Shown here piece by piece: positions 15,901 through 21,979 of a stretch of 21,979 nt of DNA (within the stretch, counting starts at the first letter, position 1; the number at the start of each line of letters is the position of its first letter). The DNA comes from UMGS1387 sp045577475 (GTDB lineage: Bacteria > Bacillota > Clostridia > Oscillospirales > CAG-382). Under the pieces are notes generated by a model, which was given only the letters and a program-made list of their open reading frames with translations, did no database searches and was not told the DNA's origin. Position numbers and translations under genes: made by a program. Where the stretch lies: assembly GCA_045577475.1 (NCBI GenBank), contig JAZNIM010000095.1:1-21979 (forward strand), written 5' to 3'.

Positions 15901-16565
15901 ATGAGAGCGGTTGGTATTGCGAAACCTGCCAAAAGTATATAAAAGGCGGCAAAGAAATACCTGCAAATCCCGATAACCACCTTGACGAAGACAGCGACCA
16001 CTTCTGCGACGCCTGTGATGAATTAATGAGCTGGTGTACAGACGGAAACAGCGACCACCTGTGCGACATCTGCAAAGCCGCTTTGCATGTAGACGATGAC
16101 TGCGACTGTGTTTGCGACATCTGCAAAGAAGCTACTCATGAAGACGAGGACGGCGACTGTTTTTGCAATTTCTGCTCAGCGGCTGTACATATAGACGAAG
16201 ACGGCAACTGCTATTGTGATTTCTGCTCAGCGGCTATGCATATAGACGAAGACGATGATTGGATTTGTGATGCTTGTTTTGATATTGCAGCAAACGGATT
16301 TGAAATCAAGTATATCCCAGAAACTTCGGAAGTGTATATATTAGCACCGTATGATATCAGTGAAGCTGTGGTTGTTATTACAGATTACGAAGAATCAATA
16401 CTTGCGAATATTTATTTTACAGGTGTCGATATTTGTATGGAATCATCGACGGGTTATGTATATGTCGATAATGAGTTCCATTTGCTCGGCACAGGCGACA
16501 AGATTATGCTGTGGAAAGATGCGGAAAGCTTTGCACCATTGTGTCAGGCGTATATTGTGGAATAA
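12933..16565 (+). CDS. Large secreted repeat protein: beta-solenoid, GLUG, Asp/Cys repeats
   Basis: The product is 1210 residues. ATG 12933 has CGGAGG 6 nt upstream; the ATG at 12900 has no RBS and would bury the signal peptide. Sec signal: KTKKLLTLLLTLAIVALTA, ending VGA. Modules in order: five turns of a Gly-rich beta-solenoid of 29-33 residues with GIGGG and ITITGGT (about 147-296); a single HVDEDKDHKCDIC motif (about 366); a GLUG-type beta-helix region (about 408-660; YVGGVIGSV, FIGGFIGYA, GVGGLVGRL); a DEDxxxxCDxC cluster of six repeats (about 769-876); a BspA-like leucine-rich remnant (about 880-976, WTFNETTGTITLSGTG); a second six-repeat cluster (about 1016-1120); and a terminal beta domain ending KIMLWKDAESFAPLCQ. 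It is an extracellular protein, possibly an adhesin or glycan or metal binder, with no LPXTG. Second gene of the TetR operon. Confidence 0.8.
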   Translation: MKTKKLLTLLLTLAIVALTAVTVGALSVDIASGDITVTEAGGVKYANDTAYSGELNVTDSDTKLANMLIIESGEHNVTINSITVCNILVSEGAKLNLTIKGDGKIYNSSTLYWLAGISVPEGAELVITEASTGSMYIEGGRSSAGIGGDKDKSNGKITISGGTLTIEGDVDAAGIGGGQRGEGKDITITGGTLTVKGGNSAAGIGGGFACGGSNITITGGTVTATGGMYGAGIGGGSNCDGTNITITGGTVIAERGNYAAGIGGGHNGSGTDITISGGTVTAIGYNLPEHYTRGIGAGDTDYNWSADDNITKNIFVAPQEFCAIIAKLNEESTEIIDTYTEKTDISSMVHERFMIHLYTVTCGGNHVDEDKDHKCDICKETTPCDFNENNGFCLVCGAYEEPELKDNYYQIKNGGNLYWFANHINNVDRTANAVLLNDIDLEGKSDGTGRKWIPIGSTGENSNNFRGIFDGRNHTIANLYIDEQRAGMGLFGEVRLGTVENFTIYGDVKLTSDCSYVGGVIGSVPGANGTDVPDHNGATIRNITSYVNVTLEENAHGSSFIGGFIGYANHESIIENCSWYGTLDLGIYRADSGVGGLVGRLYDKSNVTIRNCVAYGTIKTSYKSGTHNNYDTIYIGGVLSYSPSGTKAVLENNLWAGSFIDDTDLGNKAHLSAFGTLNGEEVVTNCYTIDSAPYLTTENVNANGITTVTPQQMASGEVAYKLGEAFGQKIGTDAYPILDGDVVYYGYEDCNSTQKVYSNEEVSETLPDHKDEDKNHTCDVCKEIVTECADEDKNHLCDVCSVELSKCSDEDNNHICDVCTEKLSECSDEDKNCVCDVCGTSIAHKDEDADCVCDVCKTEIHIDENSDSICDKCNIASGSCGENVTWTFNETTGTITLSGTGATKDYLAKSPWFDYIGKFTNLTIENGITGLGRSLLTLCTNLETIHYLGTEEEWGAINIGAGNSSYVNAADKHFCIHKEAQQATCLAGGNESGWYCETCQKYIKGGKEIPANPDNHLDEDSDHFCDACDELMSWCTDGNSDHLCDICKAALHVDDDCDCVCDICKEATHEDEDGDCFCNFCSAAVHIDEDGNCYCDFCSAAMHIDEDDDWICDACFDIAANGFEIKYIPETSEVYILAPYDISEAVVVITDYEESILANIYFTGVDICMESSTGYVYVDNEFHLLGTGDKIMLWKDAESFAPLCQAYIVE
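13371..13820 (+). repeat. 87-bp in-frame tandem repeats (GIGGG beta-solenoid turns)
   Basis: Five units begin with a GG codon pair at 13371, 13461, 13548, 13635 and 13722. The first is 90 bp, the next three exactly 87 bp, the last 99 bp. Each encodes GG-x(6-7)-ITI(T/S)GGT(L/V)-x-(A)AGIG. The constant length suggests one solenoid coil per unit. Confidence 0.85.
15237..15560 (+). repeat. Asp/Cys repeat cluster 1 (six units)
   Basis: Units of 17-19 codons read (H/C)-x-DED-x-(N/D)-x-x-CDVC-x(4-7). The first three end in a Cys that heads the next unit. Each combines an acidic Ca-loop-like DxDxD/N segment with a CxxC pair and a preceding His or Cys. Confidence 0.8.
15978..16295 (+). repeat. Asp/Cys repeat cluster 2 (six units)
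   Basis: Six units of the same type, mostly 17 codons: HLDEDSDHFCDAC, CTDGNSDHLCDIC, HVDDDCDCVCDIC, HEDEDGDCFCNFC, HIDEDGNCYCDFC, HIDEDDDWICDAC. The units near 16140-16260 are nearly identical in DNA over 51 bp, so expansion was recent. Confidence 0.8.
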
Positions 16566-16586
16566 TTTACGTTGGGAGGACAACGA

Positions 16587-16730
16587 ATGAAAAGAAAAAC
16601 ATATACTGAGCCTAAAATACATACCACTCCTTTTATTGCAGGAGATATTCTCACATTCAGCTTTGAAGGCTGGGCTCCCGACTCAGACGACACCGAAATT
16701 CCCAATGACAACAACGATTTCGGTTTTTAA
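16587..16730 (+). CDS. 47-residue microprotein of unknown function
   Basis: A short frame between the two giant genes starts at ATG 16587, has GGGAGGA 6 nt upstream, and stops at 16730. The predicted protein starts MKRKTYTEPKIHTTPFIAGD, continues ILTFSFEGWAPDSDDTEIPN and ends DNNDFGF: a basic head, a central hydrophobic stretch and an acidic tail (about 10 Asp/Glu in the last 20 residues), with no signal peptide and no Cys. The pattern Y-x-x-P-x-I-x-x-x-x-F-x-x-x-D-(I/V)-L-T-x-S followed by an acidic end resembles small hypothetical proteins I recall from gut Firmicutes and Bacteroides; this was not searched. It lies 21 nt after one gene and 40 nt before the next, so it is the third cistron of the TetR operon. 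It might be a peptide signal, a RiPP-like precursor or a leader. Confidence 0.65.
   Translation: MKRKTYTEPKIHTTPFIAGDILTFSFEGWAPDSDDTEIPNDNNDFGF
16692..16728 (+). terminator. Possible intra-operon terminator or attenuator
   Basis: ACCGAAAT (16692-16699) and ATTTCGGT (16717-16724) form an 8-bp stem with a 17-nt loop, followed by T residues 16724-16728. It overlaps the last codons and stop of the microprotein, so ribosomes reading to the stop would open it. It could lower expression of the downstream gene. Confidence 0.4.
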
Positions 16731-16770
16731 ACCCCTCTTTCCCGACTTTCTTTTAAGGAGAAATACTTCC

Positions 16771-19700
16771 ATGAAAAGCATAAAAAACATTTTTACGGCA
16801 ATTATTTGCCTCGCACTCATTTTAAGCATAAACACCCTTGCAGCACCTACTGCCGCCACGGTAGTTGAAAGCATAGAGGATGAATACGGCATGGCAAGTC
16901 TTTTTGAAGATGCGGCAGTTGAAGCACACACTCATAAAATCTGCGGTGTGTCCTCCTGCACAGACGAAAATCACACAGGCCATGAAACAGATATTGTATA
17001 TACTCCCATAACACAGGCTTCAACCTTGGACGGCGTGACCGTTACAATGTCGGATGCAGGCTACAAGTTTGTCTTCGCCGCAGGCACAGCCGATGCTCCA
17101 AAGACCTATAGCCTGTATGTTGACGAGGATATTACGGTGGCAAGCACAATAACCGTTCCTTCATATACAACACTCAATCTCTGCTTAAACGGAAAAGTGA
17201 TAAGCTGTAACAGCTATGATTTTCTTCTCACCACTTCAAGCGGTAACACGGATATAAACCTTTGCGACTGCTCTGAAGGCGTAATTCATCACGGCTATTT
17301 AGGCACGCTTGGTACTACAGGCAGACTTGTGTGGATGCAGGGAGAAGAAGTTCCCGAAGGTTATACCGAGCTTGACCTTGAAGGCGGTGTTATTGACGGA
17401 TTTGATACATCTACCACATCTTCTTCATACAGCTATAAAGCTCTTGTAAATCTTGCAGCTGTAACATCCGAAGATACTCCCGTAACCTTTAATATGTACG
17501 GCGGTAATCTTGCAGGTCACTACAGATACGGTGTTTATGCATGCAAATATACAACCTTCAATTTCCATGACGGAAGAATTGCAGGTAACAGGATGGGTAT
17601 TGTAACAAGCACAACCTCAAATGTGGGAGCTGTCGTTAACATGTACGGCGGTGTTGTTTCCCATCATATAGGTGATTCCTATTGCGGTGTTGCCGTAACA
17701 AGTGAAAGTACCTTTAACCTTTATGACGGCGAAATTTGCTACAACGAAAATCACAGCACCGGAACCAACAGAGGTGCAGGCATAAACAATTACGGTATTA
17801 TAAACATGTACGGCGGAAGCTTGCATAACAATTATTCTGCTACCGACGGCGGTGCAATTTACAATAACGGCGACATAAATATGCATGGCGGAAGCATGAC
17901 GTACAATTCCGCATACATGGGTTCTGCCGTTTATAACTACGGCGGAAAGAGCTATGGCGGTTTTACCATGACCGGCGGCACTATTACCCAAAACACATCA
18001 CTCAGCAAAAACAACTTTTCCCGCGGTGCAATATGGCTACGTCCCGGCGACCCTTCAACCATGTTCGGCGGCGGAGGAACATTTATAGTTTCGGGAAAGC
18101 CCGTGGTTTATGATAATTTTGATGTTCTCGGAAGACAAGCTAATATATTTGTGGGAACAAGCGAGTGGCAAGGCAAAACAAGAATCAGCGTAGGTACACT
18201 TGAAGAAGGTGCAAAGCTGGGTGTTTTTGCCTACGACATAGACGGTCCCGTTACCTATAACTGGACAGCAAGCATGGCAGATGCCGACCCCAACGATTAT
18301 TTCATTCCCGATGAAAACCCCGAATACAACAAAATTCTTGTAGACGAAGCAAGCGGCGAGGTTTACATTGACGTGTGCGAGCACGACGGTGAAAAGACCT
18401 ATGAAGGAACTACAGATTCTTTCCACTTGGTAACCTGCGGTATCTGTAAAGAGGTGTACGACGAAGTACACGCAGAAACTACTCCTGCAGACTGTCTTAA
18501 CCTTGCATACTGTGAGGTTTGCGATACAAGCTACGGAAAGGTTTCCACATCAAAACATAATGAAAGCTGTACTGTTTCATACACATATGAGAACGGCTCT
18601 TACCATACAGTGTCGTGGGATAAATGCGGAAATACAAGCAAAGCCCGGCATACACAAACCACTGCCGCAAACTGTTCCAATCCCAATTACTGCGGTGTAT
18701 GCAAATCCAATTACGGAAGCATAGCAAAAGGCAGTCATGTTGAAGATGAAAACCATAACTGTACAATATGTAATGCAACTGCCTGTGCCACGGTTCTTCT
18801 TGACGGCGAAACAGAGCCGACATATTATATTGAGCTTAACGCAGCATTTGATGCGGTGGAAGGAAAAGCCACAATAACACTTTTAAGAGATATTGACGAG
18901 CTTCTTTCAGGCTGTTACGTCAATGACGGTGACGATATCACCCTTGATTTTAACGGACATAATATAACACTTTCGTCAAGCTACTATTTTAATGTTACAA
19001 AGTCTAAAAAGACCGATTACGACTTTGCTCGCCTTACCGTTGTCGGAAGCGGCAAAATCACCTATAACAGGGCAGGCTCAAGATACAATGTTTATTCTCC
19101 TTTTTATGTGTCTGCACAGCAGAACTCGGCAGGAACAGGTGCAGGTTATCCTGAGCTTATTATCGGCGGTGACATAATTGTTGAAACAACCGGAGATTAT
19201 GCAGCAGCGGTAAAGGTTGAATCAAACAACCCTGCCATTACATCACATTTTACACTTAAAGATAATGCAAAGCTTATTTCCAACTACGCAAACGGAGTAG
19301 TACATTACGGCGAGCCTGCATCATCCGGCATACAGGGCGGTGTAAACATCTTTATTGAAGGCGGCAGTCTTGTAAATAATGCAGATACAACACTTGTTGG
19401 CTACAATGAAAGCTCCAACTATTACGATGGCTCGCTTGCAACAGTATACATTGATGTTCCTGACATTGTTTCAAGTATTCCAAAAACCTACTACCTCATT
19501 TCACACAATCTTGAAGAAAAGCACGGAACCGTAGGCTTTACTTCGGGTAGTACTATAGTAAACCAAAAAAACTATGCACTTGAGAATACGGCTGTTTCCT
19601 TCACCGTTACTCCGTCCGAGGACTTTACCCTCACCTCTGTTTCGGCAAATGACACCGTACTTACCGCAGCAGACGGCGTTTACAGCTTTATTACCAAAGA

Positions 19701-20505
19701 CAATGTTTCAAAGCTTGTTATTGACGGTGAAGCAGCAGAAATCACGGAAATAGTAATTGATATAGGTGCACGAAGTGCCGATACAAACGTAAGATATGCC
19801 GAGATAAACGGAGTACAAACAGCAATAGTAGAAAACGGCGACACCTACACCGTTGAAATCGGGGAAGAAAATCTTGTCGTTGAAATTGTGGAAAAGACAA
19901 GTGCCAACACGGCAGAAACGGTTAAAACCCAGTATTTCTACGTTGATATGACAGAAAAAACAGCAACAAAGCTGAGTCTTGATTCTTACATGACCACCGA
20001 CGGCAAGAAGTCCGTAAGACTCAGTTCTCCCATGGGCATCCGCTTCAGAGCAGGTATAACCGAATCTGTAAAGTCGGAAGAAACAGCCTTTGTCATCGAC
20101 GAATACGGCTTTATAATCGCACTTGAAAGCCACCTTGACGGCGAAGAGCTTAACTTTGACTTTAATAAGTACGTCAGCGGTGTTGCCTATAACAAGGCTG
20201 ACGGCAAAAACGTGATATTTGATATCTCTGACGGAAAAACAATCTTTACAGGCGTGCTTCATGGTATTCCCGTCTCTCACTACAAGACAAATATCGTGTG
20301 CAAAACCTATACAAAGATAACCGTTGACGGCAAGCAGTTTATCGTGTACGGCGAAGCAGCCACAGGTAACGTATACGACACGGCAAAGGGACTTATCAAT
20401 CAAGGCGATCTTGATGAAGAAACACAAAACAAGCTGTATCAGATAATTCTCGATTACGAAAACGAAACGGGAATTAATGGTGATGAGCTTTATCCAAAAG
20501 CATAA
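16771..20505 (+). CDS. Large secreted beta-helix protein with Cys/His repeats
   Basis: The product is 1244 residues. ATG 16771 has AAGGAG 10 nt upstream; the open frame from 16636 overlaps the microprotein and is a frame artefact. Sec signal: MKSIKNIFTAIICLALILS, then INTLAA. Modules: a His/Cys segment HTHKICGVSSC (about 51-70); a right-handed beta-helix with repeated NMYGG, NFHDG, NLYDG and NMHGG turns (about 239-420); a Cys/His-rich zone with CGICKEVYDEVH, CEVCDTSYG, CGVCKSNYG and HNCTIC (about 536-670), which may bind zinc; a second beta-helix with LDFNGHNITL (about 686-904); and a C-terminal module (about 1072-1244) ending DELYPKA, also found as a fragment at 9260-9780. Extracellular; probably a polysaccharide-binding or adhesive protein, since no lyase active site is recognisable. 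Last gene of the TetR operon, followed by a terminator at 20526. Confidence 0.8.
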   Translation: MKSIKNIFTAIICLALILSINTLAAPTAATVVESIEDEYGMASLFEDAAVEAHTHKICGVSSCTDENHTGHETDIVYTPITQASTLDGVTVTMSDAGYKFVFAAGTADAPKTYSLYVDEDITVASTITVPSYTTLNLCLNGKVISCNSYDFLLTTSSGNTDINLCDCSEGVIHHGYLGTLGTTGRLVWMQGEEVPEGYTELDLEGGVIDGFDTSTTSSSYSYKALVNLAAVTSEDTPVTFNMYGGNLAGHYRYGVYACKYTTFNFHDGRIAGNRMGIVTSTTSNVGAVVNMYGGVVSHHIGDSYCGVAVTSESTFNLYDGEICYNENHSTGTNRGAGINNYGIINMYGGSLHNNYSATDGGAIYNNGDINMHGGSMTYNSAYMGSAVYNYGGKSYGGFTMTGGTITQNTSLSKNNFSRGAIWLRPGDPSTMFGGGGTFIVSGKPVVYDNFDVLGRQANIFVGTSEWQGKTRISVGTLEEGAKLGVFAYDIDGPVTYNWTASMADADPNDYFIPDENPEYNKILVDEASGEVYIDVCEHDGEKTYEGTTDSFHLVTCGICKEVYDEVHAETTPADCLNLAYCEVCDTSYGKVSTSKHNESCTVSYTYENGSYHTVSWDKCGNTSKARHTQTTAANCSNPNYCGVCKSNYGSIAKGSHVEDENHNCTICNATACATVLLDGETEPTYYIELNAAFDAVEGKATITLLRDIDELLSGCYVNDGDDITLDFNGHNITLSSSYYFNVTKSKKTDYDFARLTVVGSGKITYNRAGSRYNVYSPFYVSAQQNSAGTGAGYPELIIGGDIIVETTGDYAAAVKVESNNPAITSHFTLKDNAKLISNYANGVVHYGEPASSGIQGGVNIFIEGGSLVNNADTTLVGYNESSNYYDGSLATVYIDVPDIVSSIPKTYYLISHNLEEKHGTVGFTSGSTIVNQKNYALENTAVSFTVTPSEDFTLTSVSANDTVLTAADGVYSFITKDNVSKLVIDGEAAEITEIVIDIGARSADTNVRYAEINGVQTAIVENGDTYTVEIGEENLVVEIVEKTSANTAETVKTQYFYVDMTEKTATKLSLDSYMTTDGKKSVRLSSPMGIRFRAGITESVKSEETAFVIDEYGFIIALESHLDGEELNFDFNKYVSGVAYNKADGKNVIFDISDGKTIFTGVLHGIPVSHYKTNIVCKTYTKITVDGKQFIVYGEAATGNVYDTAKGLINQGDLDEETQNKLYQIILDYENETGINGDELYPKA
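19984..20505 (+). repeat. C-terminal module, intact copy of a dispersed duplicate
   Basis: Co-linear without gaps with 9260-9780. Both copies measure 516 nt from their ATG codon (19990 and 9265) to the stop. The longest unbroken protein match covers about 33 residues around VSGVAYNKADGKNVIFD, and DNA identity is very high over the last 50 nt. Confidence 0.85.
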
Positions 20506-20525
20506 ACAATCATATTAATGAATTT

Positions 20526-20565
20526 CCCTGCATAGCAAATTGCTGTGCAGGGATTTTGTTTTTCT
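20526..20565 (+). terminator. Rho-independent terminator of the TetR operon
   Basis: Stem CCCTGCATAGC (20526-20536) with GCTGTGCAGGG (20542-20552), 11 bp with one G-U and a 5-nt loop, then a T-rich tract to 20565. Confidence 0.85.
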
Positions 20566-20566
20566 C

Positions 20567-20595
20567 TTGACATAACCTTGCTTTTATGGTATAAT
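20567..20595 (+). promoter_or_regulatory. Consensus extended -10 promoter of the MFS gene
   Basis: TTGACA (20567-20572), 17 bp, TATAAT (20590-20595), with TG two bases before the -10. It follows the preceding terminator directly. The leader is about 38 nt. Confidence 0.85.
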
Positions 20596-20640
20596 CTGCG
20601 GCAATGTATCAAAATCACATCTGTCCCGAAAGGAAAAGCC

Positions 20641-21843
20641 ATGGCAACACAAAAGAATTACAAAAAAACGCTCATAGCCTGTTATCTCGGATTTGTAACA
20701 CAGGCTATTACCGCAAATTTTACTCCACTTCTGTTTTTAACCTTCAAGAGTACCTATGGCATAACCCTTGAAAAAATTGCCCTCATTCCCATGGTGTTCT
20801 ATCTGACACAGTTATTGGTGGACCTTGCGGCAACAAAATTTGCGGATAAAATAGGCTACCGCACTTGTGTTGCGGCATCACAAGTATTGTCATCGTTAGG
20901 TCTTGTATCTATGGCGTTTCTGCCAGAATTGCTTCCCTCTGCTTTTACGGGAATTCTGATTTCGGTTGTGCTTTATTCCATAGGCAGCGGTCTTATAGAG
21001 GTATTGTTAAGTCCAATCGTCGAAGCATGTCCCTTTGAAAATAAGGACGGTGTAATGAGCACACTTCACTCCTTCTACTGCTGGGGCGCAATGGGTGTAA
21101 TTTTAGGTTCTACCCTGTTCTTCACCTTGTTCGGTCTGGACAACTGGAAAATTCTTACGGTTATTTGGGCACTTGTCCCCTTATACAACACCTTGAACTT
21201 TATAAGCTGTCCCATCGAAAAGCTTGACGGTGACGGCAAGAGCATGGGTATCGGTGCACTTCTTAAAACCCCTATATTCTGGCTGATGATAATACTTATG
21301 ATATGCTCGGGTGCATCCGAGGCTACCATGGCTCAGTGGGCGTCTGCATTTACCGAATCTGCAATCGGCGTTTCCAAAACAGTCGGAGACCTTGCAGGAC
21401 CGTGTCTTTTTGCAATGTTTATGGGAATTGCCAGAATGACCTACGGCAAATACAGCGAAAAGCTGAATTTAAGCAATGTTATGCTTGTGTGCGGTGTAAT
21501 GGCAGCAGGCTGTTACTTGCTTGCCTCCCTCTCCGCTGCTCCGATTTTGGGACTTGCAGGCTGTGCACTTTGCGGTCTTGCTGTCGGTATCATGTGGCCG
21601 GGATCTATCAGCGTTTCTTCAGAGGCTTGTCCAAGAGGCGGCACTGCCATGTTTGCATTTCTTGCTCTTGCAGGAGATTTAGGAGCTACGGTAAGTCCTG
21701 CAATGGTGGGCAGGCTTTCGGAAGCTGCAGGCGGCAATCTTAAAACAGGACTGCTCGCCGCCACGGTATTTCCCGTAATATTGGTTATTTGCCTTGTTGT
21801 ATTGCTTAATATAAAGAAAGACAACCGAAAACCGTTAAAATAA
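20641..21843 (+). CDS. MFS transporter
   Basis: The product is 400 residues, the usual length for a 12-helix major facilitator. ATG 20641 has AAAGGA 6 nt upstream; upstream in-frame ATG codons lie in the terminator and promoter. Hydrophobic helices run throughout (for example AFTGILISVVLYSIGSGLIE, WLMIILMICSGASEATMAQ, ILVICLVVLLNI). The loop ATKFADKIGYRT between helices 2 and 3 matches the MFS signature-loop position, and GIARMTYGKYSEK is the equivalent loop in the second half. The GSGLIEVLLSPIVEACP segment in helices 4-5 recalls the fucose/sugar-proton symporter (FHS) branch, but the substrate cannot be read from sequence. It has its own consensus promoter and a terminator at 21919-21960, so it appears to be an independent, strongly expressed gene. 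Confidence 0.85.
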   Translation: MATQKNYKKTLIACYLGFVTQAITANFTPLLFLTFKSTYGITLEKIALIPMVFYLTQLLVDLAATKFADKIGYRTCVAASQVLSSLGLVSMAFLPELLPSAFTGILISVVLYSIGSGLIEVLLSPIVEACPFENKDGVMSTLHSFYCWGAMGVILGSTLFFTLFGLDNWKILTVIWALVPLYNTLNFISCPIEKLDGDGKSMGIGALLKTPIFWLMIILMICSGASEATMAQWASAFTESAIGVSKTVGDLAGPCLFAMFMGIARMTYGKYSEKLNLSNVMLVCGVMAAGCYLLASLSAAPILGLAGCALCGLAVGIMWPGSISVSSEACPRGGTAMFAFLALAGDLGATVSPAMVGRLSEAAGGNLKTGLLAATVFPVILVICLVVLLNIKKDNRKPLK

Positions 21844-21918
21844 TTCAAGCTGCATCACGTTTTTGATATGTACCCAGTTTTCTGGACACATTGTTTAATT
21901 AAATAGTCAAACATTTAC

Positions 21919-21960
21919 GGATGCTTTCCTGTATAATACAGGAGGCATCCATTTTGTTTT
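21919..21960 (+). terminator. Terminator-like hairpin after the MFS gene
   Basis: GGATGC/GCATCC (21919-21924, 21945-21950) and CCTGTA/TACAGG (21928-21933, 21937-21942) form a 12-bp stem broken by a 3/2 internal loop, followed by ATTTTGTTTT. It lies about 75 nt after the MFS stop. Confidence 0.65.
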
Positions 21961-21979
21961 GGCTTGAATTCTCCTATTG

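Noticed and set aside
16636..16770. Upstream extension of the 1244-residue frame
   Set aside because: It overlaps the microprotein in another frame, lacks an RBS, and would put 45 residues before a clear Sec signal peptide.
19708..20427. 239-residue minus-strand frame
   Set aside because: Shadow of the conserved coding module of the 1244-residue protein; no RBS, promoter or recognisable domain.

Overview
The window looks like chromosomal DNA of a low-to-moderate-GC Gram-positive anaerobe. An uncultured, probably gut or rumen, member of Clostridia (Oscillospiraceae/Ruminococcaceae-like) is the best fit. The signs are strong AGGAG-type ribosome binding sites, near-consensus sigma-A promoters (TTGACA-17-TATAAT occurs more than once), rho-independent terminators after most units, and large secreted proteins built from beta-helix, GLUG and Cys/Asp-rich repeats. 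I see no rRNA, tRNA, CRISPR array, phage gene or complete insertion sequence. The taxonomic placement is inference.

Layout. 1-544 is non-coding and holds hairpins and dispersed-repeat-like elements. 545-2584 (minus) is an AraC-type regulator followed by an alpha/beta-hydrolase, transcribed from a good promoter at 2609-2637. Divergent from it, 2744-4805 (plus) encodes two overlapping genes: a QueG-like double-cluster Fe-S protein and a U32-like protein with two cysteine sets. 4993-6897 (minus) is a glutaminase A-family (DUF4965-type) enzyme, divergent from a second AraC regulator (7001-7831). Their two promoters overlap at the -10 boxes and an inverted repeat lies alongside.

8035-9780 is a scar. 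The 3' part of a minus-strand secreted carbohydrate-binding-type protein and the 3' part of a plus-strand surface protein are joined head to head at a perfect 14-bp palindrome (9246-9259), and both 5' ends are missing. The plus-strand remnant is about 88% identical in protein to the C-terminal domain of the large gene ending at 20505.

10027-12087 encodes a secreted Cys-containing protein. 12152-20505 is probably one operon: a strong promoter with a 20-bp palindromic operator, a TetR-type regulator, a 1210-residue secreted repeat protein, a 47-residue microprotein with a strong RBS, and a 1244-residue secreted beta-helix protein. Gaps are only 21-40 nt. This TetR, microprotein and giant secreted protein arrangement is the best candidate here for an undescribed system. 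The window ends with an MFS transporter (20641-21843) under a consensus extended -10 promoter.

Functionally, the left half reads as small regulated metabolic units (AraC plus hydrolase, AraC plus amidohydrolase or glycosidase-like enzyme, an Fe-S redox pair). The right half is devoted to the cell exterior. None of the secreted proteins shows an LPXTG signal, so how they are retained, if they are, is not visible.
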